64,000 nt of DNA from Eucalyptus grandis. Its lineage: Eukaryota; Streptophyta; Magnoliopsida; Myrtales; Myrtaceae. This document shows, piece by piece, positions 1-9,543 of this stretch. The translations under genes and the position numbers were made by a program. Under the pieces are notes generated by a model. That model saw only the letters and a list, made by a program, of their open reading frames with translations, did no database searches and was not told where the DNA came from. How positions within the stretch are numbered: the stretch's first letter is position 1; each line of letters opens with the position of its first letter. The stretch is from positions 20,358,440 to 20,422,439 of the forward strand of contig NC_052621.1 in assembly GCF_016545825.1 (NCBI RefSeq). The letters run 5' to 3'.

Positions 1-1558
1 TACAAAAAAGTCCACATTGGCATTCTTTCTTGCCAAGCAGGCGAAAATTCCTGCAAATTATAGAGATTGATTTGATCTTAGCCCCGTAAATTTTTTCCAT
101 GATAAGAAGTTATGCTCCGCAATTGTGCACAATTATTAACCGATTTTTGATGAATAAATGATGTTAAAGAATTATTTACAGAAATAGGTGTCATTGTATG
201 AGTAAATGAATATTAACTTTTTTTTTACGATTCTTAGCCTAATTCTCTTCCACATACCTTTGTGATATGCGTTTGACCTAAAATATTCCAGTAGAATCCT
301 CTACTCTCTGCAAATGCTGATGATATCTTGGATCATATCATAATGCTCCATCGCTCGGCTCATGGACGGATCTAGAATAAAAAAAAGTTTTCATAAGGTC
401 AGATTGCAAAGCTTAAAGCATGACAAACTGACTTCTATACAAAAGTGAGGTACGTGTTTGAAATGTACAGGTTTGTTGGTTATGCGGTATCGCATGATAT
501 TAAGGTGTGGACCTAGATGTCTTTTTTTTTTTTTTTTTTTTTAATGTCAAGCACGTGGGACTGTAAATTACTTCCGATTTATGATATGAAGGGAAGAGAG
601 AAGAAAATCACATCTAACTTGCTTTATACCATTTCAAAAAAACTAAGTTTATCATTGAACGGCGTCACATAATAATAATTATTCATTTTACCGATGGGGA
701 TTTCCATTGATGTTGAGTGGCGAGAGGGAGGAGCGAGAGGTGCGTGAGCGTGGGAGGGTGTGCGTCACGCAAACCGCAAGAGTGGAGGAAGGAGAAAGAG
801 GGCTGCGGAAAAGGGAGAGCCAAAAAAACCGAAGAAGAAGACTCCGGGACGCTTGAAGAGAAGCTCTGGCCTCGCGTCGATCCGTCCGGCGACCTTCATT
901 GCTCCAATTTGGGTACAGCAGGCCGGAGCTCGCAGTCTCACGGCCCGAGTGAGCTGCGACCCTCGCAGCCCCTTTATTTCGTTCCCTCAGTCTCCTACAT
1001 CGTGCGGCAGCCTCGCCAGTGTAGGTTTAGGGCCTGGCTCCAGGTTTTTCTCCAGCAAGTAGATGAGATATATAATTATCTTATCACCATCTAATAATTC
1101 TATCTACATTTGGTTATGATGACTAACATTTAGTGTTGTTAATTTTCATTATTTGGTGTTAACACCTATATCAATATCAATATAAAGGATATCAATAGAT
1201 GGTATGCCATGAATTATGTAATTTATTATGTCGGTTGAGCGAGTCATATGCCACTTCTTACTTAGTGAGCCATGGAGCTGAGTTCAGATCAGCTTTGTTT
1301 GTTTTTTTCTATAAAAAAAAAAAAGAAGAAAGAAAATCGGGCATGCATCTAATTTTTTTCTTTAAGTTGGAAAGTTACTATTTAATTGTTAATTAAAATA
1401 ATTAAACAAGAAGGCCGTGCAGATTTTAGAATAGGACTTACTGCTTAGCCTATTTATTGTGATCACAAATTTTACTCTCTTTTTTTCAAAATTGGAACAA
1501 AGTCCCTAATAACCGACCCGATCTAGGATCTAGATTCCAGATTCGATATATCTTCTAA
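1..1558. other. Intergenic; relic of a locally repeated 3' flank
   Basis: I see no supported gene here. About 230-480 holds a stretch (gtttgacctaaaatattcc, then gcttaaagcatgacaaactg) that recurs near 9780-9920 and 54780-54880, so it is a relic of the same locally duplicated flank. A GC-richer patch at 715-1060 is open in two overlapping frames but shows no recognisable domain. A poly-T run lies at about 522-541. Confidence 0.5.
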
Positions 1559-1594
1559 ATGTTTCTTATCTCTAAGGCACTACAAGAGATATAT

Positions 1595-1870
1595 ATGGCA
1601 GAGAAGAAGGAGAAGACGCTCTACGACGCGGAGAAGGATAGCTCAGTGGTGGTCTGCAACATGTTTCGCTTCTTCGATCCAGAAAACGACGCTGTGGAGG
1701 TTTGCGAGTCGACTTGGTTGCTGTTTAGGTTTCAGGTTTTGTTTCTGAACACATCCATTGATTATTATCTTCATATGCAACAGGTGAAATTGACTTTGCC
1801 TTTGCTGAGGGAAGAATGGAAAGACCATGTTATTTTCAATGGCCCTGCCATCAACGAGATGAATGGATGG
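1595..1870 (+). CDS. Two-exon gene fragment of unknown function, cut by the Copia insertion
   Basis: An ATG at 1595 opens MAEKKEKTLYDAEKD. A donor after codon 35 (1699, ...GTGGAG|gtttgc) and an acceptor at 1782-1783 (caacag|GTG) join in phase to a second exon at 1784-1870 ending NEMNGW. Reading straight through the putative intron also stays open, so the intron is a model. The Copia element begins three bases after the TGG codon, at what looks like the next splice donor (gta). The same gta resumes after the 3' LTR at 8582. I recognise no domain; the charged start looks cytosolic. Any downstream exons have not been identified, and the next ATG-led exon (8774) has its own leader. Treat as a partial gene. 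Confidence 0.35.
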
Positions 1871-1873
1871 GTA

Positions 1874-2342
1874 TGTTAAGAGTACTTTGTATAGTACTAG
1901 TGATGATAAGAACAGAGAAAAGAAAGCTGACGAAAACAGAGGAAAGAAGAAAGAAGACTTCGAGAACAGAGGAAAGAAAGAAGGCGAAAGTGATGTCAAT
2001 AACAGAGAAAAGAAAGCTGACGAAAACAGAGGAAAGAAAGAAGGCAACAACAGAGATTACAACACGTGTAAAACTGATTTACCATTGAGAAATCAGTATT
2101 CAGTTTTAAGTTTGTAAAGTCAAACTTTCTGTTCTTTTGCTTCAGTTAGTTAGTTGTTCTGTTAGCTAGTTGTTTTCATTCGGTTGTAATTCTTCAGATA
2201 TAAAAACTAATGAGGAAAGAGCAATTAAGTAGTTAAGCTCTTTGATGTAAAGCAAGCATTCATTGAATAAGAATACTTTTTTCTCTATGCATCGTTTTTC
2301 CTTCTCGTTTCCACTTTTTGTTCTGTTCATCAAAACTCTTCA
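1874..2342 (+). repeat. Copia 5' LTR, 469 bp
   Basis: It begins TGTTAAGAGTACTTTG and ends ...AAAACTCTTCA. A TATA-like TATAAAAA lies at 2199-2206. The U3 part is very purine-rich and contains an internal direct repeat: the block around gaaaagaaagctgacgaaaa occurs at about 1917 and again near 2005. It is the undisturbed counterpart of the 3' LTR and shows what the latter looked like before the MITE entered. Confidence 0.93.
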
Positions 2343-2356
2343 TGGTATCAGAGCCA
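2343..2356 (+). other. Copia primer binding site (initiator Met tRNA type)
   Basis: TGGTATCAGAGCC follows the LTR with no gap. It is the standard plant copia primer site, complementary to the 3' end of initiator methionine tRNA. Confidence 0.9.
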
Positions 2357-2471
2357 TTTTCCTGAGAGTACAAATCAACTTTCTTCTTTATGAGAAGATG
2401 ATGAATCTGCAGCAGATTGAAGTCATATTCAAGCCTCATCGATCGTTGTCTTCTGCTGTTAATGGTGGTAT

Positions 2472-3500
2472 GTGATCTTTAAGATCTGTGAATCTTTTAC
2501 AACACTGAACAAGAACTGTGAGTTGTTTTTATTCCTCAATCGAGTTCTCATCATCATCACTAATAGATTCACAACTTTGTACTGCAAAATCGGTAGGGGA
2601 TTGTTTTCAGTAATAGAGCATCTCCTAGGATCTGAGTGTGAAAATGACAGTAAGAATGCAGAAGTATTCAACATTTCTAACTTTGTTACCATCAAATTAG
2701 CCGAAGATAATTTTCTTCTTTGGCAAGCTCAGTTTCATAGATTTCTGAGAAGCCAAGATATGTTCGGTTTCGTTAATGGAGAAAGTCCACCAGAAGAACA
2801 GGGTACTGAAGTTATAAACCCTTATTATAATGATTGGATCAAGACAGATCAACTTGTGTCGTCTTGGATTAGTTGTGCTGTTTCAGAAAACATACTCAGT
2901 TTGATAATTGGCTTGGATACTGCATATGAGGTATGGCAAACTTTAATTAATCGATTCACGCAAAAATTTGTGGCTAGAGAATTTGAGTTGAGAGGAAAGC
3001 TGCAAGCATGTCAAAAGCGTGATCGAGCTTTGGCTGTATATCTCAGAGAATATAAGTCAATCTGTGATCAACTCAAGGCAATAGGGAAATCTGTAGATGA
3101 GATAACAAAGTTGTTCGGAGTTTTGGAGGGTTTAGGATCTGAATATGAGAGCTTTAAAACCACAATATACTGCTTGAAACCACAACCAGAGTATGATGAG
3201 GTGATATCACACTTAGAGAGATTCGAAGCAAGATTATAGAGCTATTCTTCAAATCAGTTCAGTTCTAATCTAGCCTACTATGGTCAAAGGAAAACTGAAG
3301 TCCTACAGAGGGAAGATCTTGACAAAGAACCTGCACAACAAAATGTCAGTTTTGGAGGACCAAGAGGATACAATCGTGGAGGCAGAAGTTATGGAAGAGG
3401 ACGTCCCTTCAATAGTCGATATCGCAACTATGGATATTCTGGAAGAAATATAAGCTACAGACCAAATAATTCAAGTCATGATCAGGGAGAACAACAGAGT
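2472..3500 (+). pseudogene. gag: Copia gag pseudogene
   Basis: Capsid-like region of the UBN2/Retrotran_gag_2 type. Recognisable signatures are KLAEDNFLLWQAQF, a WISCAVSENIL-like helix, AYEVWQTLINRF and the LREYKSICDQLKAIG stretch, ending at ERFEARL. There is no in-frame ATG ahead of the domain, so the start is lost. An amber stop (3237-3239) then interrupts the frame, which continues into a Gly/Arg/Ser-rich basic segment (GGRSYGRGRPF) typical of the nucleocapsid side. A frameshift near 3500 shifts the reading frame before the zinc knuckle. In life it would coat the RNA and form the cytoplasmic particle; this copy cannot make a full protein. Confidence 0.88.
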
Positions 3501-3599
3501 TCAAGCAATTCAATACTTTCTCTGGCATTGGTTCTGGTCAAGGCTTTAGACCATATGCTGGCTCCTCACAAAGGAATCCAGATATCAAATCATATCCTT

Positions 3600-6500
3600 C
3601 TAACTCATCGAATCTAACTCTTCACAAAAATCTGCAGGAAAATAAAACAACAGACAACACTCGTTTAGAGTGTCAGATCTGCAAATGCCCTGGACACGAT
3701 GCACTTCACTGTTGGTATAGATTCGACAACTCTTATCAAGCTGAGGAAATACCAACAGCACTAGCAGCAATGCATCTTGAAGAATCAAATGGCAATGAGT
3801 GGTATCCAAACGCTGGCGCGACTGCTCATATCACTGCTAATGCTGGTATTCTTCGTAACTTCTCTAAACACATTGGCAATGATACAATTATGATTGGTAA
3901 TGGCTTATGCTTACCTATTACACATATTGGTGATGCATTACTACATATTGCAGTGGATACTTTACCTTTGAATGATGTGTTAATTGTTCCAAAAATTAAG
4001 AAAAATCTTCTGTCAGTTTCGAAACTAACAGATGATTATCCATGTTCATTTGTCTTTGACAAAACTGGTGTGTATATAAAGGACCACTTCTCCAACAAAA
4101 CCAAGATGCTCGGAAGGAAAGTTAAAGGACTCTACCGAGTAGATCCTCATGTTACAGAAGTCTTTCTTACTCAAAAACACAAGACAATTGGAGAAGATGT
4201 GTGGCATCAACGATTAGCTCACACAAACCCGAAAAATCTTGAAGTATATGGAGACTCAGTAGTTGATTCACTGCAATACAAAGCTACAGTCTATATGTAG
4301 GAGTTGTAAAATAGCTAAGAGCACTGCTTTACCCTTCTCATTATCAGACTCTGTAGCTTCTAGACCTTTAGAACAGATTCATTGTGACATCTGGGGACCT
4401 TCTCCAGTTAATTCATTTCAGAACTTCAAGTATTATGTGATTTTTGTGGACAACTTCTCTCGATTTAGCTGGATCTATCCACTGAAACTGAAGTCAGATT
4501 TCTATAATGTCTTTCTCACGTTCTAGAAGTTAGTAGAAAATCAGTTTGATTGTAAAATCAAGATCTTCCAATGTGATGGTGGAGGAGAATTCATCAGCCA
4601 CAAATTCAAGTCTCATTTACAGAACTGTGGGATTCAACAGCGTGTGTCTTGTCCTTACACACCTGAACAGAATGGCATACCCGAAAGGAAACATTGACAC
4701 ATTGTTGAGTTTGGACTGGCTATGCTTTATCATGCAAGACTTCCTTTAAAATGTTGGGTTGATGCATTTATAACAGCTAATTACATTGTCAATCTTCTTC
4801 CCACTCCAAAGTTACAAATGCTGTCGCCCTACAATATGCTATATCAGCAACAGCCGAGTTATGAAAATCTCAGGATCTTTGGTTGTGTGTGCTATCCATG
4901 TCTCATACCCTATGCACAAAACAAGTTTGATCCAAGATCCCTTACCTGTGTATTTCTGGGTTACAACAATCGTCATAAGGGATATCGATGCCTTGTTCCC
5001 ACCACTGGTCATGTATACATAAGTCGTCATGTTATATTTGATGAAAGCTTCTTTCCTTTTACTCAGAAATTGACAACAGACTATCCCCATTATACAAAAC
5101 TCTACCAGCTGTGGACAAAGGAAGTCCAATTCTTCAATTCACCAAATGAAGAATGCAAACAATCCACATTATCTGAACATACAGGTCATTTACAAGACAC
5201 CAGCATCATCACTGTAGCTCATTTACAAGACTCTCCTAGTTCAGAATCATCTTCAACCTCATCTTCACCCTCACATTCATCTTCGTTACACATGTCATCT
5301 GCTGGTTCTTTGAGTTCAGCATCCTCCTCAACCTCACCTTTGGTACATCTGTCCCCTACCAATTCTGCAGAGACAGGAGTTCCTATCTCCACCACTGAAT
5401 CACCAGGTGACTCCACTATTGCTCAAACTTCTTCTTCTTCTCCAATTATCTCACCAGGTATATCATCTACTCATCCTATGCAAACTAGATCTAAATCTGG
5501 CATTATAAAGATCAATCCTCGATATGCTTGCCTAGCTGAATATCAGGTGCCTCCTGAGCCACGATCACTTAAATATGCTCTAGCAGATCAAGGCTGGTAT
5601 AAAGCCATGAAAGATGAAATGGATGCATTAGATGAAAATCAGACTTGGATCTTAGTTCCTCGCACTAGTCAAATAAATGTTATCGGCTGCAAGTGGGTAT
5701 TCAAGACAAAACTTGCACCAGATGGCAGTCTTGATCGCCTAAAGGCTCGGTTAGTAGCCAAGGGCTTTCATCAGGAAGAAGGAGTGGACTTTACATAAAC
5801 ATTTAGCCCTGTTGTCAAGCATGCCACTATCCGCATTGTGCTTTCTATGGCAATGGTACAGAACTGGTCGATCCATCAACTCGATGTTAAAAATGCATTT
5901 CTTCATGGCAACTTAAATGAAACAGTATACATGGAGCAGCCTCCTGGCTTTGTACATCCACATAAATCCCAATATGTCTGTCTTCTTAAGAAGTCCCTTT
6001 ATGGTCTTCGCCAAGCACCGCATGCTTGGTTCGATAAATTCAGCAATTTCCTACTTGAAGTTGGTGTTTTCTGTAGTACCACAGATCCATCTCTTTTTAT
6101 ATTGCGAAATGGCCAAGAAACAGTCCTTCTGCTATTATATGTTGACGACATTATCTTGACTGGCAGCTCAGATACGTTACTTCATACTCTGATTCATTCT
6201 CTTAGCCTTCAATTTCATATGAAAGACCTTGGCCATCTTCACTATTTCTTAGGAATTGAAGCAAAACGTACCTCTACTGAGCTATTTTTATGTCAAACTA
6301 AATATGCTTTTGATTTACTCACACGAGCACACATGGCTGATTGCAAACCCATCTCAACCCCTTTGTCCCTGCGACCAGTCATCTTGAAATCTTATGACAC
6401 TCTTCTCTCCAATCCAGTTGAATATCAAAGTTTAGTTGGTGGCTTGCAATATCTGACCATCACACGTCCTGACCTTGCTTTTGCCACAAATTTGTTATGC

Positions 6501-7100
6501 CAGAAAATGCAACAGCCTACTGTAGGCGATCTTCATAAGTTGAAAAGGGTACTTCGATATGTCAAAGGCACAGTTCATCTTGGCTTCTTCATTCGTTCCC
6601 ATAGCTCTATGCACTTATATGGTTTCTCTGATGCAGACTGGGCTGGCTGTGTTGAGACCAGATGTTCAACAACTGGTTTCTGTACTTATCTTGGCTCGAA
6701 TCTCATTTCATGGGCAGCTAAGAAACAATCTACTGTCTCCCTCTCCTCCACTGAAGCCGAATACAGAGCACTTGCTTCTGCTACAGCTGATCTCACTTGG
6801 ATTAGTTTTGTTCTCCGTGATATTGGACAACCTTTGCACTCTCCAACTCTCCTCTTTTGTGATAACCAGTCTGCTATTTCACTTACAGCGAATCCTGTTC
6901 TCCATGCTCGCACAAAACATATTGAAGTCAACTTTCACTTTGTTCGGGAGAAAGTTTCTTCTGGTTCTCTTCGAGTTCAGTATGTTCCGAGCGTATGTCA
7001 ACTTGCTGACATTTTCACTAAAGCTTTATCACGGCTCACACATTCTACTCTACGGATCAAATTGGGTATGGGCCTGTTACCCCTTCCCAATTTGAGGGGG
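3600..7100 (+). pseudogene. pol: Copia pol pseudogene (protease-integrase-RT-RNase H)
   Basis: The zinc knuckle CQICKCPGHDALHC is at about 3676. The protease site reads WYPNAGATAHIT where the family has a D-S/T-G catalytic triplet, so the catalytic Asp is replaced by Asn and the next residue by Ala. The GAG-pre-integrase motif VWHQRLAH is near 4200, followed by a frameshift around 4260-4300. Integrase D-D-E residues are visible (HCDIWGP, FQCDGGGEF, NGIPERKH), but a TAG at 4524-4526 and a TGA at 4695-4697 interrupt it. Reverse transcriptase runs about 5590-6250 with a TAA at 5796-5798 inside the FT/TFSPV motif; LDVKNAFLHG and YVDDIIL are intact. RNase H follows (SDADWAGC, STEAEYRA, CDNQSAI, HIEVNFHFVRE). 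The reading frame from 5838 to the end is open and runs into the 3' LTR. Confidence 0.93.
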
Positions 7101-7102
7101 GA

Positions 7103-8580
7103 TGTTAAGAGTACTTTGTATAGTACTAGTGATGATAAGAACGAGAAAAGAAAGGCGCGAAAACAGAGGAAAGAAGAAAGAAGACTTCGAGAACGAGAGG
7201 AAAGAAAGAAGGCGAAAGTGATGTCAATAACGAGAGAAAAGAAAGTTGACGAAAACAGAGGAAAGAAAGAAGGCAACAACAGAGATTACAGCACGTGTAA
7301 AACTGATTTACCATTGAGAAATCGGTATTCGGTTTTAAGTTTGTAAAGTCAAACTTTTGTTCTTTTGCTTTAGTTAGTTAGGGCGCGTTTGGTAACGTTT
7401 TGTTTAAAAATTGTTCGAGGGCAGAAATAGAAAAAGTATTTGTTCACGGGAACAATTCTGAACAAAAAAAACGCGTTTGGTAAACTTATTCCGAGAACAA
7501 AAAATAAATAGAAACATGTTTGGTAAATTTGGATAATTTTTTTATTTCTTTTATTTTTTCTTATTTTTCCTTTTTTTCTTTTTTCTTTTTCATTTTTTCT
7601 TTTTTCTTCTTTTGGCCGGTCGCCGGCCAAGGCCTTGGCCGGCGACCGGCCGGCGAGGCCGAGCTCGCCCAGCGGCGGGCGAGGCGCGGCCTCGCCGGGC
7701 CACCGCCCGGGCGACGCCGACTCGCCCATCCGACGAGAGGCGCGAGGTGGCTTGGCGGCTCGGCCTCGCCGGATCCGGCGAGATCGAGCTCGCCCGGCGC
7801 GAGGTCGGCCTCGCCTTGATCCGGCGAGGCCGGCTCGCGGCCGGCGGCGCGGCCTCGCCGGGCCACCGCCGGGCGAGGCCGAGGCTCGCGGCCGGGCGAG
7901 CTCGGCCTCGCCGGATCTGGGCGAGATCGAGCTCGCCCGGGCGGGCGAGGTCGGCCTCGCCGGATCGGGCGAGCTCGAGCTCGCCCGGCCATGGCGAGGC
8001 CAACCCTCGCCCGGCTACGGCGAGCCTCGGCCTCGCCGGGGACGGCGAGCCTCGGCCTCGGGGGGCGGCGAGCCCTCGCCGTGGCTAGGCGAGGCCGCCG
8101 GCCCTCGTCGGCTGGTCGCCGGCCATGGCCGAGGCCGGCGACCGGCCAAAAGAAAAAAGAACAAGAAAATAAGAGAAAAAGAAAAAAAAAGTATTTCTCA
8201 AAAGTGTTTTGAAACAAGAAACACAAAATTTGTGTTTCTTGTTTTGTTTTTTTTTGTTCAGGAACAAAAGAACAAAAAGGAACAGAAACGCACCCAAACG
8301 CGTTTGTTCCTTTTTTGTTCCCGGAACAAAAAAAAACAGAAAAAGTGTTTAAAAACAAAAAAAAGAATACAAACAAACGCAGCCTTAGTTGTTCTGTTAG
8401 CTAGTTGTTTTCATTCGGTTGTAATTCTTCAGTTGATATAAAAACTGATGAGGAAAGAGCAATTAAGTAGTTAAGCTCTTTGATGTAAAGCAAGCATTCA
8501 TTGAATAAGAATACTTTTTTCTCTATGCATCGTTTTTCCTTCTCGTTTCCACTTTTTGTTCTGTTCATCAAAACGCTTCA
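7103..8580 (+). repeat. Copia 3' LTR, interrupted by a MITE
   Basis: It starts TGTTAAGAGTACTTTG like the 5' LTR and ends AAAACGCTTCA. Removing 7381-8384 and one TTA restores an LTR of about the 5' LTR's length. The TATA-like TATAAAAA is at 8437-8444, about 50 bp after the inserted MITE. The MITE therefore sits in U3, just upstream of the core promoter. Confidence 0.93.
7381..8384. mobile_element. PIF/Harbinger-like MITE with a GC-rich core
   Basis: The element is absent from the 5' LTR, which gives its exact boundaries. It is flanked by TTA (7378-7380 and 8385-8387), the target typical of PIF/Harbinger. Termini read GGGCGCGTTTGG and, on the other strand, GGCTGCGTTTGT. Inside, T-rich or A-rich arms (tttttcttcttttggccgg / ccggccaaaagaaaaaaga) form a second inverted repeat. 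The core of about 530 bp is built of GGCGAG/CTCGCC words and is open in several frames on both strands by composition alone. No transposase is present. Confidence 0.88.
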
Positions 8581-8773
8581 AGGTATACCTTTTTGGCTCT
8601 TTCTTTATACTGGTCTGCTTTTCTTTTTTGGGTCGAAGTACTGGTCTGCTTTAATGAGTTGATAAATCTGGGTCTTCTGTTGGGCGTTTGCCTTTTGCGA
8701 AGTTGTTGACTTTGTTGAGTTTTGCCTCAAGCACAAGCACAACACCAAGAACAACAAAAATCGTGTCAGGAAG

Positions 8774-9543
8774 ATGGATCTTAGCCATCTTAGGGCTACT
8801 ATAACACGGGCCAAGCAACTGACCGCACAAGGTGAACAGTTTTTAAAATTAGGCTTATTATTTTGCTTTTCATACTGCCCTCTTTGTAATAGTACTTCCT
8901 TTTTTTGTCAATTCAAATTAGCATGGTCCACTTTACCAATTAATTTATACATAACCCCATGTTAGGAAAATCTACAGGTCAACTTTGTGGTGAGAAAATA
9001 ATTGCCTTTTGCGGGACTTTTCTAGAGAAAGTTGTAACCCTAGCCAATCGTGCAGGCTTTCGAAGATTTACAAGCTGGTACCTTTATGCATTAGATAGGG
9101 TATTCTTGGGCCATACATGTCGGATCAAGAACGTCTCAAGTGTTCCTTTTACGTGTGTAGCGAAATTTCATCAGTACGATTACACTCATCCGAGAGGTCA
9201 TAATTATGGCGTGAAACAACATTGGAGGCTCCTCGACACAAAAAAGAAAATTAGTAGATGGATAGTCGGCCATGAGTTAATGCCCAGAGATTATATTGAC
9301 GTGCCATGTTTTCCCATATGGAGCAATCTTGTCTACGAGCGTATCCATGTTTACCCGAAGATAGCAGGAGAGTTTCCTTTTGATATGTATAGATTCGGCG
9401 AAGACGAAATTGTCTATCCCAATGGAGTCAAGGCTGTGGATGTGGCAGGATTCGTCAGCTCTTGGTGCGTGTATGGGTCACGTGAAGTGTCACTCAATTG
9501 GAAGGGCAAGGTGACGTGTCACGCAATTAAAAGGGCACGGTGA
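8774..9543 (+). CDS. Two-exon gene, about 211 aa, unknown function
   Basis: Exon 1 is 8774-8831 (MDLSHLRATITRAKQLTAQ). A 134-bp intron with GT (8832) and AG (8964-8965) follows. Exon 2 is 8966-9543, ending in TGA, and the junction creates a Gly codon and keeps one frame. The leader (acaacaccaagaacaacaa) looks like a plant 5' UTR. The protein has a short helical N-terminus, then a Cys/Trp/Tyr-rich body (SWYLYALDRVFLGHTC, HPRGHNYGVKQHWRLLD, WIVGHELMPRDYIDVPCF). There is no obvious signal peptide, membrane helix or repeat. I do not recognise the family. A diverged inverted copy of exon 1 lies near 55.5 kb, so this is one member of a local family. It is the only intact-looking multi-exon gene in the window. 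Confidence 0.6.

Larger units (their letters stand above)
1874..8580 (+). mobile_element. Ty1/copia LTR retrotransposon, complete ends, decayed coding region
   Basis: Matching LTRs (1874-2342 and 7103-8580) start TGTTAAGAG and end CTTCA. A primer site TGGTATCAGAGCC follows the 5' LTR directly and a purine tract TGAGGGGGGA precedes the 3' LTR. The flanking 5-mers are GGGTA (1869-1873) and AGGTA (8581-8585), a target duplication with one mismatch. Internal order is gag, zinc knuckle, protease, integrase, reverse transcriptase, RNase H, which is the copia order. The reverse transcriptase motif YVDDIIL is intact, but several stops, frameshifts and a changed protease site make the copy non-autonomous. 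Lineage could be Ale/Retrofit-like, which I cannot settle by eye. Confidence 0.95.

Noticed and set aside
5219..5416. Acidic minus-strand frame of 65 codons
   Set aside because: It is the antisense of the Ser/Thr-rich linker of the Copia polyprotein.
7520..8441. Several long overlapping frames on both strands, rich in Ala, Arg, Pro and Gly
   Set aside because: They lie wholly inside the MITE's GC-rich GGCGAG core. Open frames on both strands follow from the near absence of A/T-rich stop codons there.
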